Counted from the stretch's first letter, positions 52,801-63,555 are shown. The stretch: DNA of 64,000 bases from Desulfatitalea alkaliphila (GCF_022968795.1 NZ_JALJRB010000020.1:26556-90555), one strand, 5' to 3'. Numbers and translations are program-made. Notes: generated by a model not told the origin, from the letters alone.

Positions 52801-52829
52801 TATCCAACCAAATAGCGGAGACGACAGTG

Positions 52830-53420
52830 ATGGAGGAAACCCGAGAACGCAAAAGCGAACTGCGCGAGGAGGCCCTCGGCCGCCTGGCCGCCCTCGATCC
52901 CGGACAGATTGCCGAAAAAGTCAAAGCCATAGAGGAGCGATTGTTCGAATTCGCCAATTTCCTCGAGTCGCGTATAGTGCTGTTCTACACCCCCGCACCC
53001 GGCGAGGTGGATACGACTGAAATTCTGCGGCGCAGTGTGATGTATAACAAGATCATTGTGTTGCCCCTGTTTTTGCCCGACCAGGACCCAGCGGTGCGCC
53101 TTTACAAAGTGGACGATATACAGAAGGATCTGGTCAAGGGCACGCGGGGCAATTTGGAGCCCAATCCCAAACGCTGCAAATCGGTGCCCTTGGACTGCCT
53201 GGACATCGCCATCGTGCCCGGCTTGGTGATGGACGAAAAAGGGGGGCGCATCGGCACGGGCCACGGCAGCTTCGATCAACTGATTCCCGAGCTGCCGGCC
53301 ACCACCCGCAAGGTCGGCCTGGTGTTCGAATCCCGGATTGTTCCCGCGGTGCCCATGGAGAGCCATGACAAGTACCTGGACATCATCATCACGGAAACGC
53401 GCATCATCTACAAAATATGA
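52830..53420 (+). CDS. 5-formyltetrahydrofolate cyclo-ligase
   Basis: 196 aa. ATP-dependent conversion of 5-formyl-THF to 5,10-methenyl-THF. Family marks are the substrate-binding stretch [45 protein letters not shown] (with the G-x-G-x-G/Y-D ATP site) and the C-terminal [10 protein letters not shown]...PMESHD. The usual GYY is GSF here. The start has GGAG at 9 nt. Confidence 0.9.
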   Translation: MEETRERKSELREEALGRLAALDPGQIAEKVKAIEERLFEFANFLESRIVLFYTPAPGEVDTTEILRRSVMYNKIIVLPLFLPDQDPAVRLYKVDDIQKDLVKGTRGNLEPNPKRCKSVPLDCLDIAIVPGLVMDEKGGRIGTGHGSFDQLIPELPATTRKVGLVFESRIVPAVPMESHDKYLDIIITETRIIYKI

Positions 53421-53529
53421 CCCTTTTCACTTTTTTGCTTTAAACCACCCTCGCATATTTGGTAATAGGCATCGCTCAACACCTGTTCCCGTTGCCCGCT
53501 TGAATGACAATCAGGGGGATTGGAGGCCG

Positions 53530-54174
53530 ATGAAATTCGATCGATTGCGCCAGGAAATGGTCGACAAGCAGATCGCCGCCCGGGGCGTCACCGATCCCGC
53601 CGTATTGGCCGCTATGCGCACGGTACCGCGTCATTTGTTCGTCAGCGAGGCGTTGATGGATCAAGCCTACAGCGATTTTCCCCTGCCCATCGGCGAGCAA
53701 CAGACCATCTCCCAGCCCTACATCGTGGCTGAAATGACCCAGGCCCTGCAATTGACCCCCGATGACCGGGTGCTGGAGATCGGCACCGGATCGGGCTACC
53801 AGGCCGCCGTGCTGGCGCAGATCGCCTACCGGGTCTACACTATCGAGCGCATCTACAATCTCTATACCAGAACCCGCAAATTGTTCGACCAGTTGGGCTA
53901 TCACAACATTGTCACCCGATATAGTGACGGCACTACGGGATGGAAGGACGAAAGTCCCTTCGACGCCATCATCGTCACCGCCGGTGCCCCGGAGGTGCCC
54001 CGGGTGCTGGTGGACCAATTGGCATTGGGCGGACGCATGGTGATTCCGGTGGGCAACCAGTATGCCCAGGAACTGGTGCAACTGGTGCGCGACGAGAAAG
54101 GGGTGCGGCAAACCGATCTGGGCGGCTGCCGTTTTGTCAAGCTGGTGGGCGAGCACGGCTGGAAGGAGATCTAA
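53530..54174 (+). CDS. pcm: Protein-L-isoaspartate O-methyltransferase
   Basis: 214 aa SAM-dependent repair enzyme for damaged aspartate/asparagine. It has the N-terminal [22 protein letters not shown] and [13 protein letters not shown] substrate loops, and SAM motif [28 protein letters not shown] is the post-motif region. Strong GGAGG site. Coupled to the YqaA-like gene 5 nt later. Confidence 0.95.
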   Translation: MKFDRLRQEMVDKQIAARGVTDPAVLAAMRTVPRHLFVSEALMDQAYSDFPLPIGEQQTISQPYIVAEMTQALQLTPDDRVLEIGTGSGYQAAVLAQIAYRVYTIERIYNLYTRTRKLFDQLGYHNIVTRYSDGTTGWKDESPFDAIIVTAGAPEVPRVLVDQLALGGRMVIPVGNQYAQELVQLVRDEKGVRQTDLGGCRFVKLVGEHGWKEI

Positions 54175-54179
54175 AGCCC

Positions 54180-54761
54180 GTGCTGCGACGCTTATATGAC
54201 TGGGTCCTGCATTGGGCCGAAACCCCCTACAGCACCTGGGCGCTCTTTCTGCTGGCCCTGGCGGAATCCTCTTTCTTTCCCATTCCCCCGGATGTGCTGC
54301 TCATCGCCCTGGCGGTGGCCAAACCGGGCAAGGCCCTCACCTATGCCGGGGTCTGCGCCCTCGGGTCGGTGCTGGGCGGCTGCATCGGCTATCTGATCGG
54401 TTACGCGTTCATGGCCGGACTGGGCCAGCGCATCGTCGAGTGGTACGGGTTCTCCGACCAGGTGGCCTATATCGGCACTCTTTTTCAGCAATACGACGCC
54501 TGGGCCGTGGGCATCGCCGGTTTCACACCCATTCCCTACAAGGTGTTCACCATCGCCGCCGGCATGTTCCATATCAACTTCGCCGTGTTCGTCATCGTCT
54601 CCCTGGTTTCCCGTTCGGCCCGCTTTTTTCTGGTGGCCGGCCTGATCCGCGTCTTCGGCCCCTCTATCCGCGCCTTCATCGACCGCTATTTCGACATCCT
54701 GGCCATCACCTTCGTGGTGCTGCTGGTGTTGGGTTTCGTGGTTATCAGGTACGTATTATAA
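54180..54761 (+). CDS. YqaA/DedA-like membrane protein
   Basis: 193 aa from a GTG start with AAGGAG 11 nt upstream (no suitable ATG). SNARE-associated/DedA-type fold: FFPIPPDVLLIALAVAKPGKA, a re-entrant loop FTPIPYKVFTIAAGMF, and RFFLVAGLIRVFG. Such proteins act in membrane lipid transport or homeostasis. The end overlaps the convergent yihY gene by 6 nt. Confidence 0.88.
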   Translation: MLRRLYDWVLHWAETPYSTWALFLLALAESSFFPIPPDVLLIALAVAKPGKALTYAGVCALGSVLGGCIGYLIGYAFMAGLGQRIVEWYGFSDQVAYIGTLFQQYDAWAVGIAGFTPIPYKVFTIAAGMFHINFAVFVIVSLVSRSARFFLVAGLIRVFGPSIRAFIDRYFDILAITFVVLLVLGFVVIRYVL

Positions 54762-56093
54762 ATCCTTGACCAGGCGGTTGGCGGAGGTCTTGCGCACTTC
54801 GCGGTCGATGGCCGCCAGGGCTTCCGAAACGGTGCGCATTTCCTGCGCCGACGGATCGGCGGGCGCACTGTCCCGTCCTTCCCGGTCCCACCGCTCGAGC
54901 AGGTCGGCAACGGTTATGGTGTGGATGTCGCGAGCCGGCTGGTAGCCGATCATGTCCTGCGTCGGTAGCTGTACCGCCGACACCATGCCGGCCCGGATCA
55001 GCCGCTCGACCAGGTCCGCCACCAGCTCACCGGGCAGCCCGCTCTGCTCGGCCAGCTCCTCGGCCGTCGGTGGGGGTTCGGCCTTGGCGAAGGCATCGAT
55101 GATGCGCCGCAGCAGATAGAGGCCGTACTGCTTCTGCATGGCCGAACTGGTTTCTCGGTAATCCACGGCCCGGGCATACTGCCCCACATGCTGATGGGCA
55201 TAGGCGATTTGGGCGCCGAACAGCAGGATCATCCAGCTCAACTGCAGCCAGATGAGAAAGAAGGGCAAGGCGGCGAAGCTGCCGTAGATGGCGTTGTAAC
55301 GCGAAAGCAGCACCTGCACGTGAATATAGCCGCCCTGTAATACCTGGAACAAGGTGCCGGCGACCACACCGGCGATCAGGGCGGCGCTGAACCGCACCCG
55401 GGTGTTGGGCATCACCAGGTAGATGAGGATGAACAGCATCCAGATCAGGGCATAGGGCAGCCATTGCAGCAGATGGAATATCACCGGGCTGGCCACTTCC
55501 AGCACCGACACCGAGCCGGTGATGGCCGTCACCCGGGTGGTCACATAGACATTCAGACTGCTGGCGACGATCATCAGCAGTGGGCTGAGGATCATGATGG
55601 TCAGGTAGTCGGTGAATTTGCGCACCAGGCTGCGCGATTGGACCTTCCAGATGTTGTTGAGGGTCGCTTCGATATGGTTGAGCACCTTGAGCGCCGCCCA
55701 AAAGAGAAAAAGGACGCCGATGCCGGCCACCAAACCGCCCTTGGTGTTTTCCAGCAGGCTGCGGGCAAAAGTGATGATCTGTTCCATCACCTCTTCCTGG
55801 CCGGCCAGCCGTTCATAGAGTTGGTGTTCCAGCCGCTGTTCCAGGCCGAACCCCTTGGCGATGCCGAAGGCCAGGGCGACCATGGGCACCACCGACAGCA
55901 GGGTGTAGAAGGTCAGGGCCGAAGCCCGCAGGGCGCAGTTGTCCCGCACGTAGCCCTGCACGGTCAGCAGCAGGACCCGCATCGGCTTGAGCAGCAACTG
56001 CCTGGGCCGGGTCAGATCGCCCTTGCTCAGGCGCCAGATTTCGGTTTGCAGAAAGTGGGTCAGGCGCGTCTTTGCCGCTTTCAAATCGGCCAT
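54756..56093 (-). CDS. YihY/BrkB-family membrane protein with winged-helix tail
   Basis: 445 aa. Six or so membrane helices in the YihY domain (about 35-310: CALRASALTFYTLLSVVPMVALAFGIAKG; FLIWLQLSWMILLFGAQIAYA). The C-terminal ~110 residues contain a winged-helix-like stretch (LAEQSGLPGELVADLVERLI). Family function is unsettled, since the old RNase BN label was an error. The start MADLKAAKTR was chosen; a TTG 57 nt upstream is possible. Confidence 0.88.
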   Translation of the reverse strand: MADLKAAKTRLTHFLQTEIWRLSKGDLTRPRQLLLKPMRVLLLTVQGYVRDNCALRASALTFYTLLSVVPMVALAFGIAKGFGLEQRLEHQLYERLAGQEEVMEQIITFARSLLENTKGGLVAGIGVLFLFWAALKVLNHIEATLNNIWKVQSRSLVRKFTDYLTIMILSPLLMIVASSLNVYVTTRVTAITGSVSVLEVASPVIFHLLQWLPYALIWMLFILIYLVMPNTRVRFSAALIAGVVAGTLFQVLQGGYIHVQVLLSRYNAIYGSFAALPFFLIWLQLSWMILLFGAQIAYAHQHVGQYARAVDYRETSSAMQKQYGLYLLRRIIDAFAKAEPPPTAEELAEQSGLPGELVADLVERLIRAGMVSAVQLPTQDMIGYQPARDIHTITVADLLERWDREGRDSAPADPSAQEMRTVSEALAAIDREVRKTSANRLVKDL

Positions 56094-56203
56094 GGGCGTC
56101 TCTTCTTCCGCCGGGGGTTGTGCTGGATCGATGCCGGGGGGCGCAGACAAGCGCTGCGCCCCATCTCAGATTGCGTGCGGGGAGGCCTGTTTGCGTATAG
56201 CGT

Positions 56204-57541
56204 TTAGAACTGGGACTCCTCCGTGGAGCCTTTGAGGGCCCCCACGGAAGACAGCCCCTGGCTGATGCTGTCCATCACCCGGTCGAAGTAACCGGTGCCC
56301 ACGAATTTTTGGTGGGTGGTGGCCATGTAGCCGTCCTCCTTGCCGTGGGCGAACTCGGTCTGCTGGAATCGGGAATAGGCGGCCATGCCCTCCTTCTTGT
56401 AGCTGTAGGCCAGGTCGAACATGCCCAGATTCAAGGTGTGAAATCCGGCCAGGGTCACGAACTGGAACTTGTAGCCCATGGCCGCCAGCTCTTTCTGGAA
56501 GTTGCCGATCAGCTTGTCGTCCAGGTTGGCCTGCCAGTTGAACGACGGCGAGCAGTTGTAGGCCAAAAGTTTGCCGGGAAATTGCGCATGGATGCCTTCG
56601 GCGAATCGACGGGCCTCTTCCAGATCGGGTTTCTGGGTTTCGCACCAGATCATGTCGGCATAAGGGGCGTAGGCCAGGCCGCGGGCAATGGCCAGATCGA
56701 TGCCGCTTTGAATGTAGTAGAAGCCTTCCGAGGAGCGGGGCTGATCCAGGAGAAAGGGCTGGTCCCGTTCGTCGATATCGCTGGTGAGCAGGCGCGCCGC
56801 TTCGGCATCCGTGCGGGCGATGAGCACCGTGGGCACATCGCTGATGTCGGCCGCCAGACGAGCGGCGATCAACTTGGTGATGAACTCACGGGCCGGCACC
56901 AGCACCTTGCCGCCCATGTGGCCGCACTTTTTGGCGCTGGCCAGCTGGTCTTCGAAGTGGACGCCGGCCGCGCCGGCCTCGATCATATCGCGCATCAACT
57001 CGAAGGCGTTGAGCGGTCCACCGAATCCGGCTTCGGCATCGGCCACGATGGGTGCGTACCAATAAGGGCCTTTCTTGCGGCCGTCGAGCACCTGGATCTG
57101 ATCGGCCCGACGCAGGGCGTTGTTGATGCGCTGCACCACCGCGGGGACGCTGTTGGCAGGATACAGGCTTTGATCCGGATACATCTGGCCGGCCAGGTTG
57201 TTGTCGGCCGCCACCTGCCACCCGCTGAGGTAGATCGCCTTCAGCCCGGCCTCCACCTGCTGTACGGCCTGGTTGCCGGTCAGGGCCCCCAGGGCCGGGA
57301 CGAAATCTTCGGTTTGCAACAGGTGCCACAACCGCTTGGCGCCGGCCGATGCCAAGGTGTGTTCGATTTTCAGGGTGCCGCGCAACTTCAATACATCTTC
57401 CGCGCTGTAAGGACGAACAATGCCATTCCAGCGTGGGTCGTTCTCCCACTCACAGTTAAGAGCCGAAATTTCATCGGGAAAGATTTCGTGGCACGTCAAT
57501 CGGTCACACAAGGCTTGGGCTTCTTCGGCAATGGTTTGCAT
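56204..57541 (-). CDS. aceA: Isocitrate lyase
   Basis: 445 aa. Splits isocitrate into glyoxylate and succinate. The catalytic cysteine lies in KKCGHMGG. Other family segments are [18 protein letters not shown] ([22 protein letters not shown]) and [11 protein letters not shown]. Start fixed by AAGGAG before MQTIAEE. It lies 13 nt downstream of the malate synthase gene and forms an aceBA operon. Confidence 0.96.
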   Translation of the reverse strand: MQTIAEEAQALCDRLTCHEIFPDEISALNCEWENDPRWNGIVRPYSAEDVLKLRGTLKIEHTLASAGAKRLWHLLQTEDFVPALGALTGNQAVQQVEAGLKAIYLSGWQVAADNNLAGQMYPDQSLYPANSVPAVVQRINNALRRADQIQVLDGRKKGPYWYAPIVADAEAGFGGPLNAFELMRDMIEAGAAGVHFEDQLASAKKCGHMGGKVLVPAREFITKLIAARLAADISDVPTVLIARTDAEAARLLTSDIDERDQPFLLDQPRSSEGFYYIQSGIDLAIARGLAYAPYADMIWCETQKPDLEEARRFAEGIHAQFPGKLLAYNCSPSFNWQANLDDKLIGNFQKELAAMGYKFQFVTLAGFHTLNLGMFDLAYSYKKEGMAAYSRFQQTEFAHGKEDGYMATTHQKFVGTGYFDRVMDSISQGLSSVGALKGSTEESQF

Positions 57542-57554
57542 GGCAATCTCCTTT

Positions 57555-59150
57555 TTAAAGCTTTTCGTATGCCTTGAGAGTGAGAAACTCCTCGAAGACG
57601 GGATTGGCGATGATCTCTTCGAACAGTCGGCGCGCCCGGTCATGGGGTACGGCGCCGAATCCGTCGGGCCCCAGTGTTTCGCGCAAGCGGTCCATCTCTT
57701 CGTCCATGATGCGACGCACCAAGGGCAGGGTCACCTCCCGTCCGTCGTCCAGAACCCCTTCGGGATGGTGCACCCACTGCCACACCTGGGCCCGAGCGAT
57801 TTCCGCCGTGGCCGCATCCTCCATCAGGTTGTAGAGCGGCACGCAACCGTTGCCGGCCAGCCAGTGGGCCATGTACTGAATGCCGACGGCAATGTTGTTG
57901 CGCAGGCCGTTTTCGGTGATGGGGCCGTTGGGCACTTTCAGCAGATCGGCCGCCGTGATGGTCACATCGTCCCGCAAGCGGTCCACTTGGTTGGCCGCGG
58001 GCATGGCCTTGTCGAACTCTTCCCGGGCGATTGCCACCAAGCCCGGATGGGCCACCCAGGTGCCGTCATGGCCGTCGCGGGCTTCGCGCACCTTGTCTTC
58101 GCGCACCTTGTCCAAGGCCGCCGCGTTGGCTTGGGCATCCTCCTTGATGGGAATCTGGGCCGCCATGCCGCCCATGGCATGGGCGCCCCGGCGGTGGCAG
58201 GTTTGAATCACCCGCAAGGCATAGGAGCGCATGCAGTGGCGGGTCATGGTGATCAGGGCGCGATCCGGGAAAATGTAGCCCGGCACATTGCGAAACCGCT
58301 TGATGAAGCTGAAGATGTAATCCCAGCGACCACAGTTGAGCCCCACGATGTGATCCCGCAATTCATAAAGAATTTCATCGGTTTCGAAGGCCGCCAGAAT
58401 GGTTTCGATCAGCACCGTCACCTTGATGGTGCCCACGGGCAGCCCCAGGGCTTGCTGCGCCTGCACGAAGATATCGTTCCACAGCCGCGCCTCCAGATGA
58501 CTTTCCAGCTTGGGCAGATAGAAGTAGGGCCCGGTGCCCCGCGCCAGTTGTTCCTTGGCGTTGTGGTAGAAGAACAGGCCGAAGTCGAAAAGTGCCCCGG
58601 ACACCGGTTGGCCGGCCACCCGCAGGTGCTTTTCGTCCAGGTGCCAACCGCGGGGGCGCACCAGCAAAACGGCGGTGCGCTCATTGAGGCTGTACTGCTT
58701 GCCCTCGGGGGTGGTCAGTGCGATGGTGCCGCGCACCGCATCCATCAAATTGATCTGGCCATCGATGGTGCCTTGCCAGGTGGGGGCATGGGCGTCCTCG
58801 AAATCGGCCATGAAGGCCGAAGCCCCCGAATTGAGGGCGTTGATGACCATTTTGCGATCCACCGGTCCGGTGATCTCCACCCGCCGGTCCTGCAAATCGG
58901 GGGGCACCGTGCCGATGCGCCAATCGCCCTCCCGGATGTGGCGCGTCTCCGGCAGAAAATCGGGCAATTGCCCCGCATCGATGGCCGCCTGACGGGATTG
59001 GCGCGCTTGGAGCAGCGCTTTTCGAGTGGCATCGAAGCGGCGCTGCAAATCGGCCACGAAGCGCAGCGCATCGTCGGTCAGTAGCGTCTCGAAGCCGGCT
59101 CCCGGCGGACCGACCACCTCTATATCGTCCACTTGTTTATACACAGGCAT
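57555..59150 (-). CDS. aceB: Malate synthase A
   Basis: 531 aa, isoform A length. Condenses glyoxylate with acetyl-CoA. Recognisable segments are [43 protein letters not shown] and [11 protein letters not shown], with the catalytic Arg/Asp region. The start [10 protein letters not shown] has GGAGGTCG upstream. It leads the aceBA operon with a promoter at 59350-59380. Confidence 0.96.
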   Translation of the reverse strand: MPVYKQVDDIEVVGPPGAGFETLLTDDALRFVADLQRRFDATRKALLQARQSRQAAIDAGQLPDFLPETRHIREGDWRIGTVPPDLQDRRVEITGPVDRKMVINALNSGASAFMADFEDAHAPTWQGTIDGQINLMDAVRGTIALTTPEGKQYSLNERTAVLLVRPRGWHLDEKHLRVAGQPVSGALFDFGLFFYHNAKEQLARGTGPYFYLPKLESHLEARLWNDIFVQAQQALGLPVGTIKVTVLIETILAAFETDEILYELRDHIVGLNCGRWDYIFSFIKRFRNVPGYIFPDRALITMTRHCMRSYALRVIQTCHRRGAHAMGGMAAQIPIKEDAQANAAALDKVREDKVREARDGHDGTWVAHPGLVAIAREEFDKAMPAANQVDRLRDDVTITAADLLKVPNGPITENGLRNNIAVGIQYMAHWLAGNGCVPLYNLMEDAATAEIARAQVWQWVHHPEGVLDDGREVTLPLVRRIMDEEMDRLRETLGPDGFGAVPHDRARRLFEEIIANPVFEEFLTLKAYEKL

Positions 59151-59349
59151 AATCGACCTCCACATTTGGGGTGAAGTGAACGGCGCCGTGCCGAAAGCAC
59201 GAAAACGCCGCGCCGGGCGCGGCATGTGATAATTACCCAGAAGCAGCGCCAGGGTGATGAAGCCGCCGGATGCCGTTGCTGCGGCGACCATCGGCGGCCG
59301 GTACGTTTCGGGTTACGGGTGGTTGTAAGGGGCTGAACGGCCATTGAAA

Positions 59350-59380
59350 ATTATAATAAGAAAAGGCAGGGGGTTGTCAA
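59350..59380 (-). promoter_or_regulatory. Sigma70-type promoter of aceBA
   Basis: On the minus strand: perfect TTGACA (59375-59380) and perfect TATAAT (59350-59355) with a 19-nt spacer; an overlapping TATTAT gives a 16-nt spacer. The leader to the aceB start is about 190 nt and contains no obvious gene. Confidence 0.55.
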
Positions 59381-59443
59381 CAAATGAAAACGGGGGTGGC
59401 GATTCCGGCGCAACAGGGTGCACCATTTCAGATTGGTGTATCC

Positions 59444-59492
59444 AATCGGCAGTTTTAAGTTTTAAGTGTTAAGTTAATGAATTCTGCCGATT
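59444..59492. repeat. Inverted repeat with A+T-rich loop between aceB and aceK
   Basis: AATCGGCAG (59444-59452) and CTGCCGATT (59484-59492) are perfect 9-nt arms around a loop with TTTTAAG/TGTTAAG direct repeats. It sits in the 585-nt gap between aceK and aceB (59151-59735). The remainder of the gap shows no gene; an 85-codon minus-strand frame (59469-59726) looks non-coding. Confidence 0.5.
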
Positions 59493-59735
59493 AGATGTGT
59501 GTGTGGGGGAGTTGACAGGGCAGTCGCATGTAGAAAACAAGTGGAAAGGCTTTTGATCAGTTAGCCATTGTCCCACGGCGCTCGAGGAAAGAGTGGGGAT
59601 ATATGGTGTTTCAGTGGTGTCGGGGGTGGCACCCATGCCAAAACTATATGCGATTTCCCTGACGGGGCCGGCCATCGATGATGGCTGAATTGCCAGGATC
59701 CAGCCGCGCTCGCAAAACGCTTGCATACATTGTAT

Positions 59736-61496
59736 TCAGCGCGACCCCGCCAACCGCTCTGTGTCGCTGTAAGGTAGAATCGGCGTCAGGATGCCGGCGC
59801 GGATGGTCTCCTGGGTTTGCTGCCAGAAGTCGGGGGTCAGCAGATCCCCGTGATGATGCAAGAACACCTGTCGCAGGTCGGGCGGCAAGGCCAGAAAAGA
59901 GGCGAACTCCTCGGGGAAGACATCATTGTCCGCAACGGCGAACCAGGGCTCGGCCGCCATTTCATCTTCGTATCCGCGGGCCTGGGGCATACGGCGAAAG
60001 CGGCAATCGGTCAACGGGCACAACTCGTCGAAGTCGTAGAAAACCACCCGGCCAAGGCGGGTGACGCCGAAGTTCTTGATCAGCAGATCGCCGGGAAAGA
60101 TATTGATCCGGGCCAGATCCTTGATGGCCTTGCCGTACTCGATGACCGCCGCCTTGGCGGCCCGGGCGTCGGCTTCTTTCAAATAGAGATCCAGGGGGAC
60201 CATGCGCCGCTCCACGTAGACATGGTGCAGCACCACCCGGTCCTCGTGAACCGTCACCGTGCGCTGGGCCTCGGCTTCCAGCTCCGCCAGCAGATCGGGC
60301 ATCAAGCAGCAGGTTTCGAGTTCCAGATTTTCAAATGTCTGCACATCCACCAGTCGGCCGGCCCGGTCATGGCGGAAGACGAAATCGTATTTTTCCATCA
60401 CCTGCTGTCGGGTGGCGCTTTTGGGCGAGGCGAAGCGGTCCCGGATCACTTTGTAGATCAAGTCGTCCTGCGGCATGTTGAAAGCGATCATCACCATGCC
60501 CCGCTGGCCGGGAGCGAATTGAAATCGATCCAGGCCGCACACCTCCTGGTGGGCCAACAGGTCGCGGTACAACTCTGTTTTGCCATGCTTGTTGTAGCCC
60601 AGACCGATATACAGTTCGGCAATGCGCTTGGTCGGCATCAACTGCCGCAGAAAACGCACCAGATGGCGCGGTCGTTGGGACAGCACATGGAAATAAGCGT
60701 GGCTGAAACTGAACAGCACCCGCAATGCATCTGTGGTGAGCAACAGGGCGTCCACCAGCAGTCCGGGTGCCGGGCCGTCGTTGGCCAGGGCGAAAACCAG
60801 GGGGACCTGGTAATTGCCGCGCCGCAGGCGGCCGATCAGGTAGGCGCGCATCTCGCGGAAAAACGGGGTGCGCACCATTTCGATGCGCACTGGGGCGTCC
60901 GGTTCGGGCGAATGGGCCAAATGCAGGCGGATCCGCTCGCTGCAAAGACGGGCATCGGTGGGGCGCCGCGCAAAGGGCGTCTTGAATTCGAAACATGCCA
61001 GCACCGTTTCGATCAGCTCGGCGGTCACGGCAGGGGCTTGCATGCAGAAACAGATGGCATCCGTCGGCGGCAATGGTTCGTCATCCGGATCGGCGGCGAA
61101 GAACTCCAACTCCGGATCGATGCCCACGGTTTCCATGATGCGCCGGTTGACGGAGTTGTAAAAGGTGCGGGCCAGTTCCGCGTCTGCGCGCTGATCCAGG
61201 CCGGCGGCGTAATCCGCCTTGAGCCGGCGCCAGATCGCGGCGGATTGGAACAGGGATCCGAGGCGATCCAGCACCGCCCGGACCGTTTCGCCGACCACCC
61301 GGGGGTAGAGGTCGAGCCGCTCGATGGTGTCGGCCCGCATGCCCGACCAATCCCGGTTTTCGAAACGACCGCCGGCCCTCCGGGTAATGGCCGCAAAGCC
61401 ATCCTCATATTCGCGAAATCCATGTTGTAAACGCGCGAGGGCCTCAACCGCCGGCCGGTCGGCCCCCGAATGTCCCCTTCCCTGTGTTTCCGGCAT
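59736..61496 (-). CDS. aceK: Isocitrate dehydrogenase kinase/phosphatase
   Basis: 586 aa bifunctional enzyme that phosphorylates and thereby shuts off isocitrate dehydrogenase, and reverses this, sending isocitrate into the glyoxylate bypass. Family segments are FYNSVNRRIMETVGIDPELEF (split into shorter motifs: FYNSVNRR, VGIDPE), the AMP/regulatory N-terminal half, and a kinase C-terminal half with NIFPGDLLIKNFGVTR (metal/catalytic) and VVFYDFDELCPL. The start MPETQGRGH has AAAAGGAAAG upstream. It lies 13 nt after the zinc-ribbon gene and 585 nt before aceB. Confidence 0.95.
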   Translation of the reverse strand: MPETQGRGHSGADRPAVEALARLQHGFREYEDGFAAITRRAGGRFENRDWSGMRADTIERLDLYPRVVGETVRAVLDRLGSLFQSAAIWRRLKADYAAGLDQRADAELARTFYNSVNRRIMETVGIDPELEFFAADPDDEPLPPTDAICFCMQAPAVTAELIETVLACFEFKTPFARRPTDARLCSERIRLHLAHSPEPDAPVRIEMVRTPFFREMRAYLIGRLRRGNYQVPLVFALANDGPAPGLLVDALLLTTDALRVLFSFSHAYFHVLSQRPRHLVRFLRQLMPTKRIAELYIGLGYNKHGKTELYRDLLAHQEVCGLDRFQFAPGQRGMVMIAFNMPQDDLIYKVIRDRFASPKSATRQQVMEKYDFVFRHDRAGRLVDVQTFENLELETCCLMPDLLAELEAEAQRTVTVHEDRVVLHHVYVERRMVPLDLYLKEADARAAKAAVIEYGKAIKDLARINIFPGDLLIKNFGVTRLGRVVFYDFDELCPLTDCRFRRMPQARGYEDEMAAEPWFAVADNDVFPEEFASFLALPPDLRQVFLHHHGDLLTPDFWQQTQETIRAGILTPILPYSDTERLAGSR

Positions 61497-61509
61497 GACG
61501 CTTTCCTTT

Positions 61510-61731
61510 TTACCCGATGGCTTGCGGCCTGCACAACAATTCAGCGTCGGTGGCGATCCGACCGCATCCGTCGCATACATAACGCATGGCGTCCAGTTTT
61601 GATTTGCACACATGGCGGTGATTCACGTCGGGCGCACCGCAAAAACGGCACTGTAGACGGTCGTCACACGGTTTGCACAAAAGGCCCGGCGCATTGGCCA
61701 GTGCCCCGCAGCGTTTGCAGGTATATGTCAT
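61510..61731 (-). CDS. Small four-zinc-knuckle protein
   Basis: 73 aa with five CxxC pairs or near pairs: CKRC, CKPC, CRFC, CDGC, plus single cysteines in HVCKS and LLCRP. It probably folds around two or more zinc ions, like double zinc ribbons. The start MTYTCKRCG has GGAGGTCGCC upstream. It is directly upstream of aceK on the same strand and behind a tandem hairpin/terminator. Function unknown. Confidence 0.7.
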   Translation of the reverse strand: MTYTCKRCGALANAPGLLCKPCDDRLQCRFCGAPDVNHRHVCKSKLDAMRYVCDGCGRIATDAELLCRPQAIG

Positions 61732-61759
61732 GGCGACCTCCATTCTGTCTTGCGATCAG

Positions 61760-61841
61760 AAAAAACCACCAGGGCGCCCACGGATTTCCGCCCTGGTAAC
61801 TGTGTGCACCGGCCGGGCAACCGCCCGGCCGGTGCACACAG
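61760..61841 (-). terminator. Tandem hairpins with T-run ahead of the zinc-ribbon/aceK genes
   Basis: Read on the minus strand. First comes a perfect 19-bp stem (GTGCACCGGCCGGGC-type arms, 61800-61818 and 61823-61841, loop 61819-61822). Then comes a 9-bp stem ACCAGGGCG/CGCCCTGGT (61768-61797) followed by GG and six T (61765-61760). The T-run lies 29 nt before the zinc-ribbon ATG (61731). It would end leftward transcription just before those genes, so it is either an attenuator or the end of a transcript antisense to the trpB2 leader. Confidence 0.65.
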
Positions 61842-62128
61842 GTCAATATGGCGATGATCGCGACGGCGTCAAGGCAACGGTGGCTTGCTCCTTCCCTTGC
61901 GCGCAGGGCGGGCAAGCAGCGCGTGGTGCCAACCGTGTACCGGCTTGAGCGCTCGATCCCGATCGGCCTTGGCACTGCCGCCCGTTTGCAGGCATCCTCT
62001 GGGTCGGAACCCGGCCCCGATTGCAAAATTGCCTTGACACCCGGTCGCTTTTCCTCTTTTGTGGGGCCGCGAGCGGTCCACCGGGCCGTTGTATCGACAT
62101 CCACGTGACATTCGAAGGAGGCCTTTGC

Positions 62129-63505
62129 ATGAAAGCAAAAAGCGTGATCCTGCCCGCGGACCAGATGCCGCGCCAGTGGTATAATATTCTGGCCGATATC
62201 AAGCTCAACCCTCCCCTGGGCCCCGACGGCAAGCCCCTGCAGCCCGAAGCGCTGGCGCCGGTCTTTCCCATGAATTTGATCGAACAGGAGGTCAGTAGCC
62301 AGCGCTGGATCGACATTCCCGAGCCGGTTCTGGATGTGCTCTCCATCTGGCGTCCCGGCGTGCTTACCCGTGCCGACCGCTTCGAAAAAGCCCTGGGGAC
62401 ACCGGCGCGCATCTACTTCAAGTACGAAGGCGCCAGCCCCCCTGGCAGCCACAAACCCAACACCGCCATCCCCCAAGCTTACTACAACAAGGTGTTCGGC
62501 ATCGAAAACATCACCACCGAAACCGGGGCCGGCCAGTGGGGCAGCGCTTTGGCTTTCGCCTGTTCCCAATTCGGGCTCAACTGCAAAGTGTTCATGGTGC
62601 GCATCAGCTTCGACCAGAAACCGTACCGCAAGGCCATGATGGAAGCCTGGGGCGGCCAGTGCATCGCCAGCCCCAGCACCGAGACCCGGGCGGGCCAGGC
62701 GGCATTGGACAAGGACCCCGATACCCCCGGCAGTCTGGGCATTGCCATCAGCGAAGCGGTGGAAGCAGCGGTGGGCGACACCAGCGGCAAGACCCGCTAC
62801 TCGCTGGGCAGCGTGCTCAACCATGTCATGCTGCACCAGACCATCATCGGCCTGGAAGCCCAAAAGCAGTTGGCCATGATCAATGAGTACCCGGACATCA
62901 TCATCGGCTGCGCCGGCGGCGGAAGCAACTTCGCCGGCCTGGCATTCCCCTTTATTCAGGACAAGATCAACGGCAAGGCCATCGAGATCTATCCCGTCGA
63001 GCCCAAAGCGTGTCCCACCCTCACCCGTTCACCTTTCGTCTACGACCACGGCGACACGGCCCGCTACACCCCGCTGCTGCCCATGCACAGCCTGGGACAC
63101 GCCTTCGTGCCCGCGCCCATCCACGCCGGCGGCCTGCGCTACCACGGCATGGCCCCCACGGTGAGCCAGCTGGCCCACGAAGGGATCATCACCCCCCAGT
63201 CGGTCTCCCAGGTGGACGCCTACAAAGCCGGTGTGCTGTGGGCCCGCACCGAAGGGGTCATTCCCGCGCCGGAGACCAACAACGCCCTGGCCCAAGTGGT
63301 GATCGAGGCGCAAAAGGCCAAGGAGGAGGGCAAGGAGAAGGTGATCGTGTTTAGTTTCAGCGGGCACGGCCTGCTGGATTTGACCGGCTACGAGAAGTTC
63401 CTGTCCGGCAAGCTGAGCGACTATGAACTGAGCGACGACGACATGGCCAAATCCACGGCGGTCTTTGCCGATTTTCCCAAGCCGCAGGACCTCAACAGCC
63501 GCTAA
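62129..63505 (+). CDS. trpB: Tryptophan synthase beta chain, TrpB2-type
   Basis: 458 aa, longer than TrpB1 (~400), with the extra N-terminal segment of TrpB2. The PLP lysine is in [19 protein letters not shown] and [11 protein letters not shown] are the carboxylate and phosphate loops. [21 protein letters not shown] is typical of TrpB2. It condenses indole and serine. No trpA or other trp gene is next to it, as is usual for TrpB2, thought to salvage indole. The start has AAGGAGG 5-6 nt upstream. Confidence 0.93.
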   Translation: MKAKSVILPADQMPRQWYNILADIKLNPPLGPDGKPLQPEALAPVFPMNLIEQEVSSQRWIDIPEPVLDVLSIWRPGVLTRADRFEKALGTPARIYFKYEGASPPGSHKPNTAIPQAYYNKVFGIENITTETGAGQWGSALAFACSQFGLNCKVFMVRISFDQKPYRKAMMEAWGGQCIASPSTETRAGQAALDKDPDTPGSLGIAISEAVEAAVGDTSGKTRYSLGSVLNHVMLHQTIIGLEAQKQLAMINEYPDIIIGCAGGGSNFAGLAFPFIQDKINGKAIEIYPVEPKACPTLTRSPFVYDHGDTARYTPLLPMHSLGHAFVPAPIHAGGLRYHGMAPTVSQLAHEGIITPQSVSQVDAYKAGVLWARTEGVIPAPETNNALAQVVIEAQKAKEEGKEKVIVFSFSGHGLLDLTGYEKFLSGKLSDYELSDDDMAKSTAVFADFPKPQDLNSR

Positions 63506-63555
63506 ACGCGCAAACCGCGGGGGCCCGGAGGCAATCGGGTCTTCGAACATAAGCC

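Noticed and set aside
52612..52829. 6S RNA before the cyclo-ligase gene
   Set aside because: Position fits, but the gap holds only a short nested palindrome and not the long bulged rod of 6S RNA.
59469..59726. 85-codon minus-strand frame between aceK and aceB
   Set aside because: Overlaps the inverted repeat; no ribosome site and no protein-like pattern.
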